DNA of 64,000 bases, from positions 1 to 64,000 of the forward strand of contig CAMDYG010000004.1 of NCBI GenBank assembly GCA_945910225.1, given 5' to 3'. This document shows positions 25,992-33,992 of this stretch, one piece after another. Position 1 is the first letter of the stretch. The number at the start of each line of letters is the position of its first letter. Below the pieces are notes generated by a model, which was given only the letters and a program-made list of their open reading frames with translations, had not been told where the DNA came from and made no database searches. Position numbers and translations under genes: made by a program. Origin of the DNA: an uncultured Eubacterium sp. GTDB taxonomy: Bacteria; Bacillota; Clostridia; Lachnospirales; Lachnospiraceae.

Positions 25992-26020
25992 TTTACAATA
26001 AAATGTGTACATGGTACACT
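25992..26020 (+). promoter_or_regulatory. Promoter with overlapping palindromic operator for the HipBST-like module
   Basis: TTTACA (25992-25997) and TACACT (26015-26020) are 17 bases apart. The perfect inverted repeat GTGTAC-ATG-GTACAC (26005-26019) fills the spacer and overlaps the -10. HipB-type antitoxins autorepress through such palindromes, so this is the likely target of the HTH protein encoded 50 bases downstream. Confidence 0.65.
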
Positions 26021-26069
26021 CAGGTTATGAAAGGTCATTATTTATCATGGAATGAAAGGATGTGGAACA

Positions 26070-26606
26070 ATGTTTGCATTAAAAGATTATATTACATCTG
26101 AGGATATTAAGAATCTGAGGAAGAATCTTGGACTGACACAGAAAGAATTTGCCAGTCTTGTTGGAACATCGAAACCGACAATAGAACGATGGGAAAAAGA
26201 AAATGCTAAGATTACAGGTCCGATTGTTTTACTTTCTAAGATGATTAATGATTATCCTGATTATGTGAACAGACTGATAATACCGGAGAAAGAATATCCT
26301 GTCAGAATGTTTTATATGTATAAAGATGACATATGCACACTGATAGATGTTGATGACGCAAAGCAGTTTGTGAGAATAAAGAATTATACAGACAAGCTGA
26401 TGTTCCGCGCATTTGGTGTGAATGAAAATCCTGATTACAATGACTATAAGGAATTTCTTGAATCAAGATGTTTTCCAAGAACAAGAGATAAGATGAAGCT
26501 TGTGCTGGAGGATATCGGACTTCCGTTTTATGATACATTTATGATAATAGAAAAGACGCAGGGGCGTATGGCAGAGGACGACTTCTGGATAAGAATAGAG
26601 AAGTAG
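26070..26606 (+). CDS. HTH antitoxin with HipS/HipA-N-like C-terminal domain (HipB-HipS fusion-like)
   Basis: Residues 10-60 form an XRE helix-turn-helix (LTQKEFASLVGTSKPTIERWE). Residues of about 75-178 form a second domain with ESRCFPRTRDKMKLVLEDIG and a C-terminal DDFWIRI. I recognise this SRxxPxxR...DxYWIR pattern from the N-subdomain region that precedes HipA-like kinases. In HipBST systems this part is a separate small protein, HipS, that restrains the HipT kinase. Here DNA-binding and HipS-like parts appear joined in one 178-residue protein. ATG 26070 is preceded by AAAGGATG. A palindromic operator lies upstream and the kinase gene follows 17 bases later. Confidence 0.65.
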   Translation: MFALKDYITSEDIKNLRKNLGLTQKEFASLVGTSKPTIERWEKENAKITGPIVLLSKMINDYPDYVNRLIIPEKEYPVRMFYMYKDDICTLIDVDDAKQFVRIKNYTDKLMFRAFGVNENPDYNDYKEFLESRCFPRTRDKMKLVLEDIGLPFYDTFMIIEKTQGRMAEDDFWIRIEK

Positions 26607-26623
26607 ATGATGGAGGAATGTTT

Positions 26624-27433
26624 ATGGTTGAACTTTTTAAACAGAATATAAGAACCAATACCAGACAGTCATCTAAGGGAAACCAGTTAAAATGGGAAAA
26701 CGAAGGCATATGGTATAAAGCTGATTATACCGGATACGAAGGGTTAGCAGAATATGTTATATCACATTTATTAAAGTATACTAATCTTAATGAAGACGAG
26801 TATGTATTATATGAACCGGAACAGATTAAATATAAAAGACAGATATATAATGGTGTCAGGAGCAGAACTTTTATAGATGGCGACTGGCAGATAATTACAT
26901 TGGAGCGGCTTTTTAAAAATGTATATAATGAAAGTCTTACAAGTGTTTTGTGGCATATGAGTGATGTGAAGGAAAGATTTGAATTTCTTGTAAATGCTGT
27001 AAAGAATATAACTGGTCTTAATAATTTGGGCGGATATATATGCAGATTATTCACAATAGATGCATTTTTCTTAAATGAGGACAGGCATATGCATAATATT
27101 GCTGTCTTGATGAATGGAAAAGGTGAGTATAAATATTGTCCAGTATTTGATAATGGTGCAGGACTTCTGTCAGATATAACTATGGATTATCCGATGGGAC
27201 AGGATATATATCAGATGATATCAGAAGTTAAGAGCAAGAGTGTAAGTCAGGATTTTGATGAACAGCTTGATGTGGCAGAAAATTTATACGGACAGAATCT
27301 GCATTTTCTATTTACTAAAAAGAATGTAAGAGATATAGTTAATAACGCAGACATGTATCCACCAGAAGAAAGAAAAAGAGTGGAGTTAATCATATACAGT
27401 CAGATGAACAAATACCAATATTTATTTAGATAA
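26624..27433 (+). CDS. HipA/HipT-like serine/threonine kinase toxin
   Basis: The catalytic loop NEDRHMHNIAVLM near residue 148 and the metal-binding DNGAGLLSD near residue 172 match the HipA-like kinase core (DRHxxN ... DNG). The usual HipA N-subdomain 1 is missing: the protein begins directly with a short NQLKWENEGIWYKADY strand pair, as in HipT. HipA phosphorylates GltX and HipT phosphorylates TrpS; the target here is unknown. ATG 26624 was chosen over 26618 because GGAGG is then 7 bases away. It pairs with the upstream HTH protein as a toxin-antitoxin module. Confidence 0.75.
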   Translation: MVELFKQNIRTNTRQSSKGNQLKWENEGIWYKADYTGYEGLAEYVISHLLKYTNLNEDEYVLYEPEQIKYKRQIYNGVRSRTFIDGDWQIITLERLFKNVYNESLTSVLWHMSDVKERFEFLVNAVKNITGLNNLGGYICRLFTIDAFFLNEDRHMHNIAVLMNGKGEYKYCPVFDNGAGLLSDITMDYPMGQDIYQMISEVKSKSVSQDFDEQLDVAENLYGQNLHFLFTKKNVRDIVNNADMYPPEERKRVELIIYSQMNKYQYLFR

Positions 27434-27445
27434 GGAGCAATTATT

Positions 27446-27748
27446 ATGGTAAAGCATGTTATTTTATGGAAATTAAAGGACGAGCTTGCTGGCGAAGAAA
27501 AAGAGCAGGTTAAGGAAGGAATTAAGGAAGGACTTGAAGGTCTTGCAGGACAGATTCCGGGACTTATAGAGGTTAAAGTAAGAACAGAGGGTCTTCCAAG
27601 TTCTACAGCAGATGTAATGTTAGACACAACATTTGACAGTGTGGAAAGCTTAAAGGGATATGCAGTGCACCCTAAGCATGTGGCAGTTGCAGACAGCAAG
27701 GTAAGACCATACACAGCAGTAAGGTCATGCATGGATTACGAAATTTAG
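27446..27748 (+). CDS. Dabb-family (stress-responsive A/B barrel) protein
   Basis: The 100-residue protein begins MVKHVILWKLKDE and contains the GLPSSTADVMLDTTFDS strand and YAVHPKHVAV turn typical of dimeric alpha/beta-barrel Dabb proteins. The bacterial function is unknown. AAGGAG precedes ATG. It starts 12 bases after the HipT-like gene and 10 bases before the next gene, so it may share the module's transcript. Confidence 0.85.
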   Translation: MVKHVILWKLKDELAGEEKEQVKEGIKEGLEGLAGQIPGLIEVKVRTEGLPSSTADVMLDTTFDSVESLKGYAVHPKHVAVADSKVRPYTAVRSCMDYEI

Positions 27749-27758
27749 GAGAAGGAAA

Positions 27759-28178
27759 ATGTTTAATACTCCAACAGATTGTTACAATTATATAATTGAG
27801 AATGACCTTGAAATGCCAGTGCTTGGTGCAATGATGAATCATGTTGGCGGATATTCAATAGCAGAGATTGCAGACGGAAGATTCCATAACAGAGACGGAG
27901 CAGTCTCATTTTCATCACTGGGTTATAAGATAAACATTCCTGTTACTGATGATGAAATAGTTACGGCAGTGCTTAATGGGCTGTATGTAAGTGCATTTAT
28001 ATCAAGAAATCAGGATAAGTACCAGGTACATTTTCTTGTATCGGGATATCCTGTTGATATGAAATGCCGCTACGAGGAGCATATTGCAAAAGCTGTGGTA
28101 AAATACATGATAATGTCTACTATTGTTGCGTGCAGATTAGATAGTGAGAAAAAACTGAAAGAATATATAGCAGATTAA
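27759..28178 (+). CDS. Hypothetical protein, 139 residues
   Basis: A soluble protein without signal or membrane segment that I do not recognise. It has a mixed alpha/beta pattern, begins MFNTPTDCYNYIIENDLEMP and ends with a charged helix (SEKKLKEYIAD). AGGAG lies before ATG. It closes the transcript that starts at the HipB-like gene, with two terminators after it. Confidence 0.75.
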   Translation: MFNTPTDCYNYIIENDLEMPVLGAMMNHVGGYSIAEIADGRFHNRDGAVSFSSLGYKINIPVTDDEIVTAVLNGLYVSAFISRNQDKYQVHFLVSGYPVDMKCRYEEHIAKAVVKYMIMSTIVACRLDSEKKLKEYIAD

Positions 28179-28180
28179 AT

Positions 28181-28241
28181 AAGAGAGCCAGGATATACGG
28201 ACTGACAATGGGGTTGAAGTTCGTATATCCCGGCTCTCTTT
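28181..28241 (+). terminator. Terminator
   Basis: AAGAGAGCC-A-GGATATACG pairs with CGTATATCC-C-GGCTCTCTT across a 22-base loop and ends in TTTAT. It is long and stable. Confidence 0.8.
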
Positions 28242-28271
28242 ATGAGGGGGAAAAATGTTTTTCAAACATCC

Positions 28272-28312
28272 GATGGCTGCTGTATTGGGAGATTAGACAG
28301 CCATCTCTTTTA
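28272..28312 (+). terminator. Second tandem terminator
   Basis: GATGGCTG / CAGCCATC with an 18-base loop is followed by TCTTTT. Confidence 0.6.
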
Positions 28313-28383
28313 TGAAAAAGTTTGTCTGTTGTCTTTCGACATTGTTAATATTAAATGGGAAATGTGAAAATGAGTTGGAAAGT

Positions 28384-28413
28384 TTGTGAGAATTTTGTGA
28401 ACAGTGCTATAAT
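28384..28413 (+). promoter_or_regulatory. Aminotransferase promoter
   Basis: TTGTGA (28384-28389) and TATAAT (28408-28413) are 18 bases apart, 50 bases before the start of the aminotransferase gene. Confidence 0.6.
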
Positions 28414-28463
28414 AAATGGCATTGAAATTATGAAAATACTTAAATAATGGAGGACACATTTAC

Positions 28464-29648
28464 ATGAAAGAGTTAAGTAACAGGTCAGCGAATTTTACAG
28501 ACTCTGTCATCAGAAGAATGACAAGAGTTGCTAATAAATATGGTGCAGTTAATTTATCACAGGGATTTCCTGATTTTGAGCCGCCAAAGGCAATAACAGA
28601 CAGGCTCGCAAGGGTCGCAGGGGAAGGCCCTCACCAGTATGCGCTTACATGGGGCGCTAAGAATTTCAGGGATGCAGTTGCGAAGAAATATGAACATTTT
28701 TCCGGTGTTAAGATTGACCCGGAGACAGAGATTGTTGTCACATGCGGAAGTACAGAGGCAATGATGGCTACTATGCTCAGTATCACTAATCCAGGTGATA
28801 AGGTCGTAATATTCTCACCTTTCTATGAGAATTACGGTGCAGATACAATTCTTTCAGGTGCAGAGCCAATATATGTACCATTAGTTCCACCAGAATTTCA
28901 TTTTGATAAGGAGAAGTTAGAAGATGCATTTAAGCAGGGAGCTAAGGCATTAATTCTGTGTAATCCTTCTAACCCATGCGGTAAGGTGTTCACAATGGAG
29001 GAAATGCAGACAATTGCTGCACTTGCCAAGAAGTATGATGCATATGTTGTAACAGATGAGGTGTACGAGCATATTGTGTATGCACCTAATAAGCACATTT
29101 ACATGCAGTCACTTGAGGGCATGAGAGAAAGAACGATTGTGTGCAACTCACTGTCTAAGACATATTCAATAACAGGCTGGAGATTGGGCTATGTTATTGC
29201 CAATCCACAGATAATCGACAGAGTTAAGAAAGTACACGATTTCCTTACAGTTGGCGCAGCCGCACCATTGATGGAGGCAGCAGTTGTGGGATTAGAGTTT
29301 GGGGATGGCTATTATGATGAGCTTGCTGCACATTATGTGCATATGAAAGAGATATTTGTAGGCGGCCTTAAGAAGCTGGGATTAAAATATACAGACCCAC
29401 AGGGCGCATATTATGTACTTGTTGATGTGAGTGAATTCGGAGTTAAAGATGATGTGAAGTTCTGTGAATGGATGGCACAGTTCGTTGGTGTGGCAGCAGT
29501 GCCGGGTTCAAGCTTTTTCAGGGAAGATGTGCATAATCTTGTGAGATTTCATTTTGCAAAGCAGGATGACACACTTAATGAAGCAATAAAGAGACTGGCA
29601 ACACTTAAAGAGAAAGCAATGAATGCCAAAGATGTGGACTGGAGATAA
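28464..29648 (+). CDS. Class I/II PLP-dependent aminotransferase
   Basis: A fold type I aminotransferase of 394 residues. Visible are NLSQGFPDFEPP at the start, CNPSNPCGKVF, TDEVYEHIVY (PLP Asp-Tyr) and the Schiff-base lysine in SLSKTYSITGWRLGY near residue 230, then VRFHFAKQD with the carboxylate-binding Arg. It is close to the kynurenine/glutamine transaminase-like group (YbdL type) by its opening, but the amino donor cannot be fixed. GGAGG precedes ATG. It is followed 3 bases later by the VanZ-RDD gene. Confidence 0.88.
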   Translation: MKELSNRSANFTDSVIRRMTRVANKYGAVNLSQGFPDFEPPKAITDRLARVAGEGPHQYALTWGAKNFRDAVAKKYEHFSGVKIDPETEIVVTCGSTEAMMATMLSITNPGDKVVIFSPFYENYGADTILSGAEPIYVPLVPPEFHFDKEKLEDAFKQGAKALILCNPSNPCGKVFTMEEMQTIAALAKKYDAYVVTDEVYEHIVYAPNKHIYMQSLEGMRERTIVCNSLSKTYSITGWRLGYVIANPQIIDRVKKVHDFLTVGAAAPLMEAAVVGLEFGDGYYDELAAHYVHMKEIFVGGLKKLGLKYTDPQGAYYVLVDVSEFGVKDDVKFCEWMAQFVGVAAVPGSSFFREDVHNLVRFHFAKQDDTLNEAIKRLATLKEKAMNAKDVDWR

Positions 29649-29651
29649 TTC

Positions 29652-30866
29652 ATGGAAGTATATTTAAAACCGATAATTTCGGCGTGCTATGTGTTTCCGG
29701 TTATTGCCGTGCTGTTCACACTGCCGTACATAATATACGAATATCATAAATATGGTTCGATACTTGTGATAAGAACTGGGGTTGTGTATACATTTATATT
29801 CTATATGCTTACCTCATATTTTATGACAGTTCTTCCGCTGCCGCCGGTTGATTCGGTAACACCGGATTCGGCATGTATGCTGTTAGTGCCTTTTGACGCA
29901 GTAAGGAGAGTTGTCGCAACTGCTAATGTTACTTTATCAGATCCGGCAACATATATTAATCTGTTCAAATGTGGTAATTTCTGGCAGATAGCATTTAATA
30001 TCCTGCTTTTACTGCCATTTGGCGTGTATCTGCGATATTATTTTAAGAGAAAATGGTGGCATGTGCTTATATTGTCATTCTGTTACAGTCTGTTTTTTGA
30101 GCTTACGCAGTTGTCAGGCTTGTATGGAATATATCCATATCCGTACAGATTCTTTGAAGTGGACGACCTTATATGTAACACGCTTGGAGGAATGGTGGGG
30201 TTCTGGATTACACCACTTATTGTGTTTATGCTACCAAAGCGTGACAGAATGGACGAGATTGCTTATAACAGAGGACAGATTGTGTCAGAATTCAGAAGAA
30301 TAATAGCGTGGGCACTGGATATGATTGCGATAATGGTTCCTGTTGCTGTATTTTTTGCAATAGATAAAGAAAAGTTTATAACAGCTGTGTATGATGTAAG
30401 ATATCTCGTTGTCATAGCGGTATATATAGTTATTGCATTTACAATAGTTACAGCAGTTACCAGGGGAAGAACAATAGGCAAGGCGCTTGTTAATATAAGG
30501 CTTGTGAGGGCTGAGAGTAAGAAAGCTGATAACAAGGCGGTCGATTACGAAGCGGAGAATATCAAAGCTGATACATACAGGTCAGTGAATTTTGCAAGAC
30601 TTCTGGGAAGATATTTTATTCTTTATGTTTTGTGTCTGCCATCACCTGTCTACGCATACAATCTTTATCATGCAGCACTTGTGGCTGATGGCTGGGAATC
30701 TGCTGTAAGTATAGCAGTGTGTGCATTATGCCTTATGGTTACAGCATATTTTGCTATAGATTTCATATTGTGTATGTTCAGCAACACAAGGCAGATGTTT
30801 TATGACAGGATGATAGGAATTACGCATGTAAATATGGTAAAGCAGAAGGAAAAGATATCAAAGTAA
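29652..30866 (+). CDS. VanZ-family protein with C-terminal RDD domain
   Basis: Residues 1-200 hold a VanZ-like domain (FNILLLLPFGVYLRYYF, and SLFFELTQLSGLYGIYPYPYRFFEVDDLICNTLGG, quoted here only in part). Residues of about 215-395 form an RDD membrane domain: RRIIAWALDMIAIM, then TRGRTIGKALVNIRLV, and a final FYDRMIGITHV. The full protein has about 9 membrane segments. VanZ relates to teicoplanin resistance, but most clostridial homologues are of unknown role. The ATG follows the aminotransferase stop closely, so the pair is cotranscribed. Confidence 0.85.
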   Translation: MEVYLKPIISACYVFPVIAVLFTLPYIIYEYHKYGSILVIRTGVVYTFIFYMLTSYFMTVLPLPPVDSVTPDSACMLLVPFDAVRRVVATANVTLSDPATYINLFKCGNFWQIAFNILLLLPFGVYLRYYFKRKWWHVLILSFCYSLFFELTQLSGLYGIYPYPYRFFEVDDLICNTLGGMVGFWITPLIVFMLPKRDRMDEIAYNRGQIVSEFRRIIAWALDMIAIMVPVAVFFAIDKEKFITAVYDVRYLVVIAVYIVIAFTIVTAVTRGRTIGKALVNIRLVRAESKKADNKAVDYEAENIKADTYRSVNFARLLGRYFILYVLCLPSPVYAYNLYHAALVADGWESAVSIAVCALCLMVTAYFAIDFILCMFSNTRQMFYDRMIGITHVNMVKQKEKISK

Positions 30867-30899
30867 GTTGGAAAAGTTGCAAAAATAATGTGATATTAG

Positions 30900-31673
30900 G
30901 TTGGAAAAACATATCTTATAAGAGAATGTCTGAAAGAATCCGGCTTACCCTATGTTGAATTAAATTTTATTGAAAGACCAGAATTGATAGAGCTATTTTC
31001 AGGGGCAAAGGACGCAAAAGATCTGATCATGAGATTAAGTCTTGTTACAGACAAACCACTGGAAAAAGGACAGACTATATTCTTCTTAGATGAAGTACAG
31101 GAATTTAAAGATATAATTACAAGAATTAAGTTTCTTGTAGAAGATGGAACATACAGATATATAATGAGTGGTTCTCTGCTGGGAGTAGAATTGAATGATC
31201 TGCGTTCTGCACCGGTAGGATATTTAAAGACTAATGACCTTGTAAGGGTAGCTGAAGTTTATGATAAAATAATCAGGTTGTATAGAACAGATTTTACTAA
31301 ATATGAATCAAAGTATAAGCTTAAACTGCAGGAAATATACGATTCTATGCCTGGACAGCTGGATCAGAAGAATAAGAGATTTAAGTTGAATTGCATAGGA
31401 AAGGGTGTATCATATGACAGGGTTGCCAATGATTTCCTTTGGATAAAAGATGCAGGAGTTGTAATACCTGTATATAACATTAGCGAACCAAAGCTGCCAT
31501 TGGTTATAAGTGAGAACAGAAATTTATTTAAGCTGTTCTGTTCTGATGTAGGACTTCTTACAAGCAGATATTCCAATTATGTCAAGATGGCTATTCTTAA
31601 TATAATTGCTTTTTTAGAAAATCAGCAGCTCACAAATAGTATATATAAATTAGATTTAAGAGGATTACAATGA
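30900..31673 (+). pseudogene. Gutted AAA ATPase (DUF4143-type) gene
   Basis: The frame opens directly after TAG (30897-30899) with VGKTYLIRECLKESG, the second half of a Walker A motif, so the start and the first ~30 residues are gone. Then come FFLDEVQEFKD (Walker B) and IMSGSLLGVELNDLRSAPVGYL. At that point the sequence jumps without a frameshift to KTNDLVRVAEVYDKIIRLYR; intact relatives have over 100 residues between. The nuclease-like C-terminal part after LLTSRYSNYVKMAIL is also replaced by an unrelated tail. The family is about 400-450 residues. Its TGA overlaps the ATG of the next MATE gene. Confidence 0.75.
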
Positions 31674-33034
31674 ATAATATGACAAAAAACTTAGGAGAGG
31701 GAAGCATACCAAAGCTTCTGGCAGGACTCGCAATTCCTGCAGTAGTAGCGCAGGTTGTTAATCTGCTGTATAACATTGTGGACCGGATATATATCGGACA
31801 TATACCGGGAATCGGTGCAAATGCACTTACAGGTGTAGGACTTTTTACACCAATTCTTATGCTTATCAATGCATTTGCAATGCTTGCAGGTTCAGGTGGT
31901 GCGCCAAGAGCAGCAATATACATGGGAAAGAAGGATAATGATACTGCTGAGAAAATAGTTGGTAACTGCTTTACATTTATAATGTTGTGTGCAGTTGTTC
32001 TGACAGTTGTATTCTATATCACAGCTCCACAGCTTTTAAGATGTTTTGGTGCGAGTGATGCGACTCTGCCATATGCGCTTTCATATGCAAGAATATACAT
32101 ACTTGGAAGTGTGTTCGTTCTGGTTGTTATGGGAATGAATCTGTTTATTACGACACAGGGATTTGCCAAGATAAGTATGATGACTACAGTAATAGGTGCT
32201 GTAATCAATATTATACTTGATCCTGTATTTATATTTGTTTTTAATATGGGCGTAAGAGGAGCAGCGCTTGCGACAGTCATTAGCCAGGCAGTGGGCGCTG
32301 TCTGGATTATGCATTTCCTTACAGGTGATAAGACTATGCTTCGTCTTAAGAAAGCTAATCTTAAGCTTAATCTGAAGATAATCGGACCATGTCTGGCGCT
32401 TGGAATATCAACATTTGTAATGCTTTCTACAGAAAGTATTCTTTCAATCAGCTTTACTTCAAGTCTTTCCAAATATGGTGGAGACCTTGCAGTAGGTGCG
32501 ATGACAATTATAACAAGTACAAGCCAGCTTGTTCTCATGCCTTTGCAGGGAATATGTCAGGGTGGACAGCCAATCATCAGTTTTAATTATGGAGCAAAGA
32601 ACAAAGATAGGGTTAAGAAAGCATTTTTTACACAGTTTAAGGTGTGCGTAATATTCACATGTGCAAGCTGGGTGATTATGATGCTTGTGCCACAGGTATT
32701 TGCTAGTATGTTCACAAGCAACAAAGAACTTGTAAACTACACAGCGTGGGCGCTTAGAATATATATGGCGGGAATATTTGCAATGGGCTTCCAGATTAGC
32801 TGCCAGCAGAGTTTCATGGCTCTTGGACAGGCGAAAGTCAGCCTGATTATGGCGTGCTTAAGAAAGCTGATTCTGCTTATACCGCTTATATTCATACTGC
32901 CTGTATTCATAGAGAATAAGGTATTTGCGGTGTTCCTTGCAGAGCCTATAAGCGATATAATTGCGGCGGCGGTTACAACAATTGTGTTTATGGTTAAGTT
33001 TGACAGGATTCTTAATGCAGGCGCTGATTCCTGA
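31670..33034 (+). CDS. MATE-family efflux transporter
   Basis: A 454-residue, 12-segment membrane protein: LYNIVDRIYIGHIPGIGANAL near residue 35, and GGQPIISFNYGA near residue 300 are MATE half-repeat marks. It is a paralogue of the minus-strand MATE at 23-24 kb but not a recent copy. AGAGGA precedes ATG 31670, which overlaps the stop of the ATPase remnant (ATGA). The exported compound is unknown. Confidence 0.9.
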   Translation: MNNMTKNLGEGSIPKLLAGLAIPAVVAQVVNLLYNIVDRIYIGHIPGIGANALTGVGLFTPILMLINAFAMLAGSGGAPRAAIYMGKKDNDTAEKIVGNCFTFIMLCAVVLTVVFYITAPQLLRCFGASDATLPYALSYARIYILGSVFVLVVMGMNLFITTQGFAKISMMTTVIGAVINIILDPVFIFVFNMGVRGAALATVISQAVGAVWIMHFLTGDKTMLRLKKANLKLNLKIIGPCLALGISTFVMLSTESILSISFTSSLSKYGGDLAVGAMTIITSTSQLVLMPLQGICQGGQPIISFNYGAKNKDRVKKAFFTQFKVCVIFTCASWVIMMLVPQVFASMFTSNKELVNYTAWALRIYMAGIFAMGFQISCQQSFMALGQAKVSLIMACLRKLILLIPLIFILPVFIENKVFAVFLAEPISDIIAAAVTTIVFMVKFDRILNAGADS

Positions 33035-33076
33035 GATGAATTAGCACAGGGTAACATAAATAATATTAAAAAATGC

Positions 33077-33107
33077 TTGATCTCAAGTTAAGTCCAGGTG
33101 GTATAAA
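33077..33107 (+). promoter_or_regulatory. MerR-type promoter with 19-base spacer
   Basis: TTGATC (33077-33082) and TATAAA (33102-33107) are 19 bases apart. The spacer holds the partly dyad sequence TCAAGTTAAGTCCAGG. A 19-base spacer is the hallmark of promoters remodelled by MerR-family activators; no merR gene is found in the window. Confidence 0.5.
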
Positions 33108-33150
33108 TGAATTGGTAATATCAGAAATTTAAAATGAGGAGACCGGATCT

Positions 33151-33867
33151 ATGAGATTAAGAAGATTTATTTCATGTGCATTAGCAACAATTACTTTATT
33201 TAGTCTTACGGCATGCGCAGGTGGAACCAACAGCAGTAAGGGAATGTCAGATGTAACTGTAGAGCAGACAGAATTTACAGGAAGTGGTAACACTGACAAC
33301 AAGATTCTTGTAGCATATTTTTCGTATTTTGATAATACGGATTCAGAGAAGATTAATTCCAAAAAATATGCAGATTCAATGGCATCAGCAAGCGTTACAG
33401 TTGTAGATGGCAAGCGTTATGGAAACAATGATATAGTTGCAGATATTATTAAGCAGCAGACAGGGGCAGATGTATTTTCAATATTGACAGCACAACAGTA
33501 TTCACCAGATTATGATGATGGAATAGTTGAGCAGGCAAGAACAGATGGACAGAATAAGGATAAACCAGAACTTGCATCGCATATTGTTAATATTGAACAG
33601 TATAATACTATAATTATCCTGTTCCCTACATGGTGGTATGATATGCCGATGGCTATGTATACATTTTTTGATGAATATGATTTGTCAGGAAAAACTATTG
33701 CACCAGTAGCAACATCAGGTGGAAGCGGATTAGTAGATACAGTAGATACTATTAAAAAGCTTGAACCAAATGCTACAGTTACAGAAGGACTTGCCATATA
33801 TCAGACAGATGTAGTCAATTCTGGAACAGCTATTGCAGAATGGCTCGGTAAAGTTGGAATTAAATAA
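33151..33867 (+). CDS. Flavodoxin-family lipoprotein
   Basis: A signal peptide with lipobox LTAC (Cys22) is followed by a Ser/Thr/Gly-rich linker and a flavodoxin_4-type domain from about residue 48. It carries ILVAYFSYFDNT (FMN phosphate loop region), PTWWYDMPMAMYTF (the family's conserved WWY) and APVATSGGSGL. An exported FMN protein probably serves extracytosolic redox. GAGGAG precedes ATG. It has its own MerR-type promoter and terminator. Confidence 0.88.
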   Translation: MRLRRFISCALATITLFSLTACAGGTNSSKGMSDVTVEQTEFTGSGNTDNKILVAYFSYFDNTDSEKINSKKYADSMASASVTVVDGKRYGNNDIVADIIKQQTGADVFSILTAQQYSPDYDDGIVEQARTDGQNKDKPELASHIVNIEQYNTIIILFPTWWYDMPMAMYTFFDEYDLSGKTIAPVATSGGSGLVDTVDTIKKLEPNATVTEGLAIYQTDVVNSGTAIAEWLGKVGIK

Positions 33868-33884
33868 TATGTGATATCAGATGT

Positions 33885-33928
33885 AATGCATCATGTCAGG
33901 GATAAAATCCCGATATGATGCATTTTTT
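33885..33928 (+). terminator. Rho-independent terminator
   Basis: AATGCATCAT / ATGATGCATT with an inner GGGA/TCCC stem is followed by six T residues. Confidence 0.9.
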
Positions 33929-33992
33929 GTCTTCATTGCGTATTTGCTGGAATTTTTGTATAATATTTGCAGAATGTGGAGGGAATATGCAT

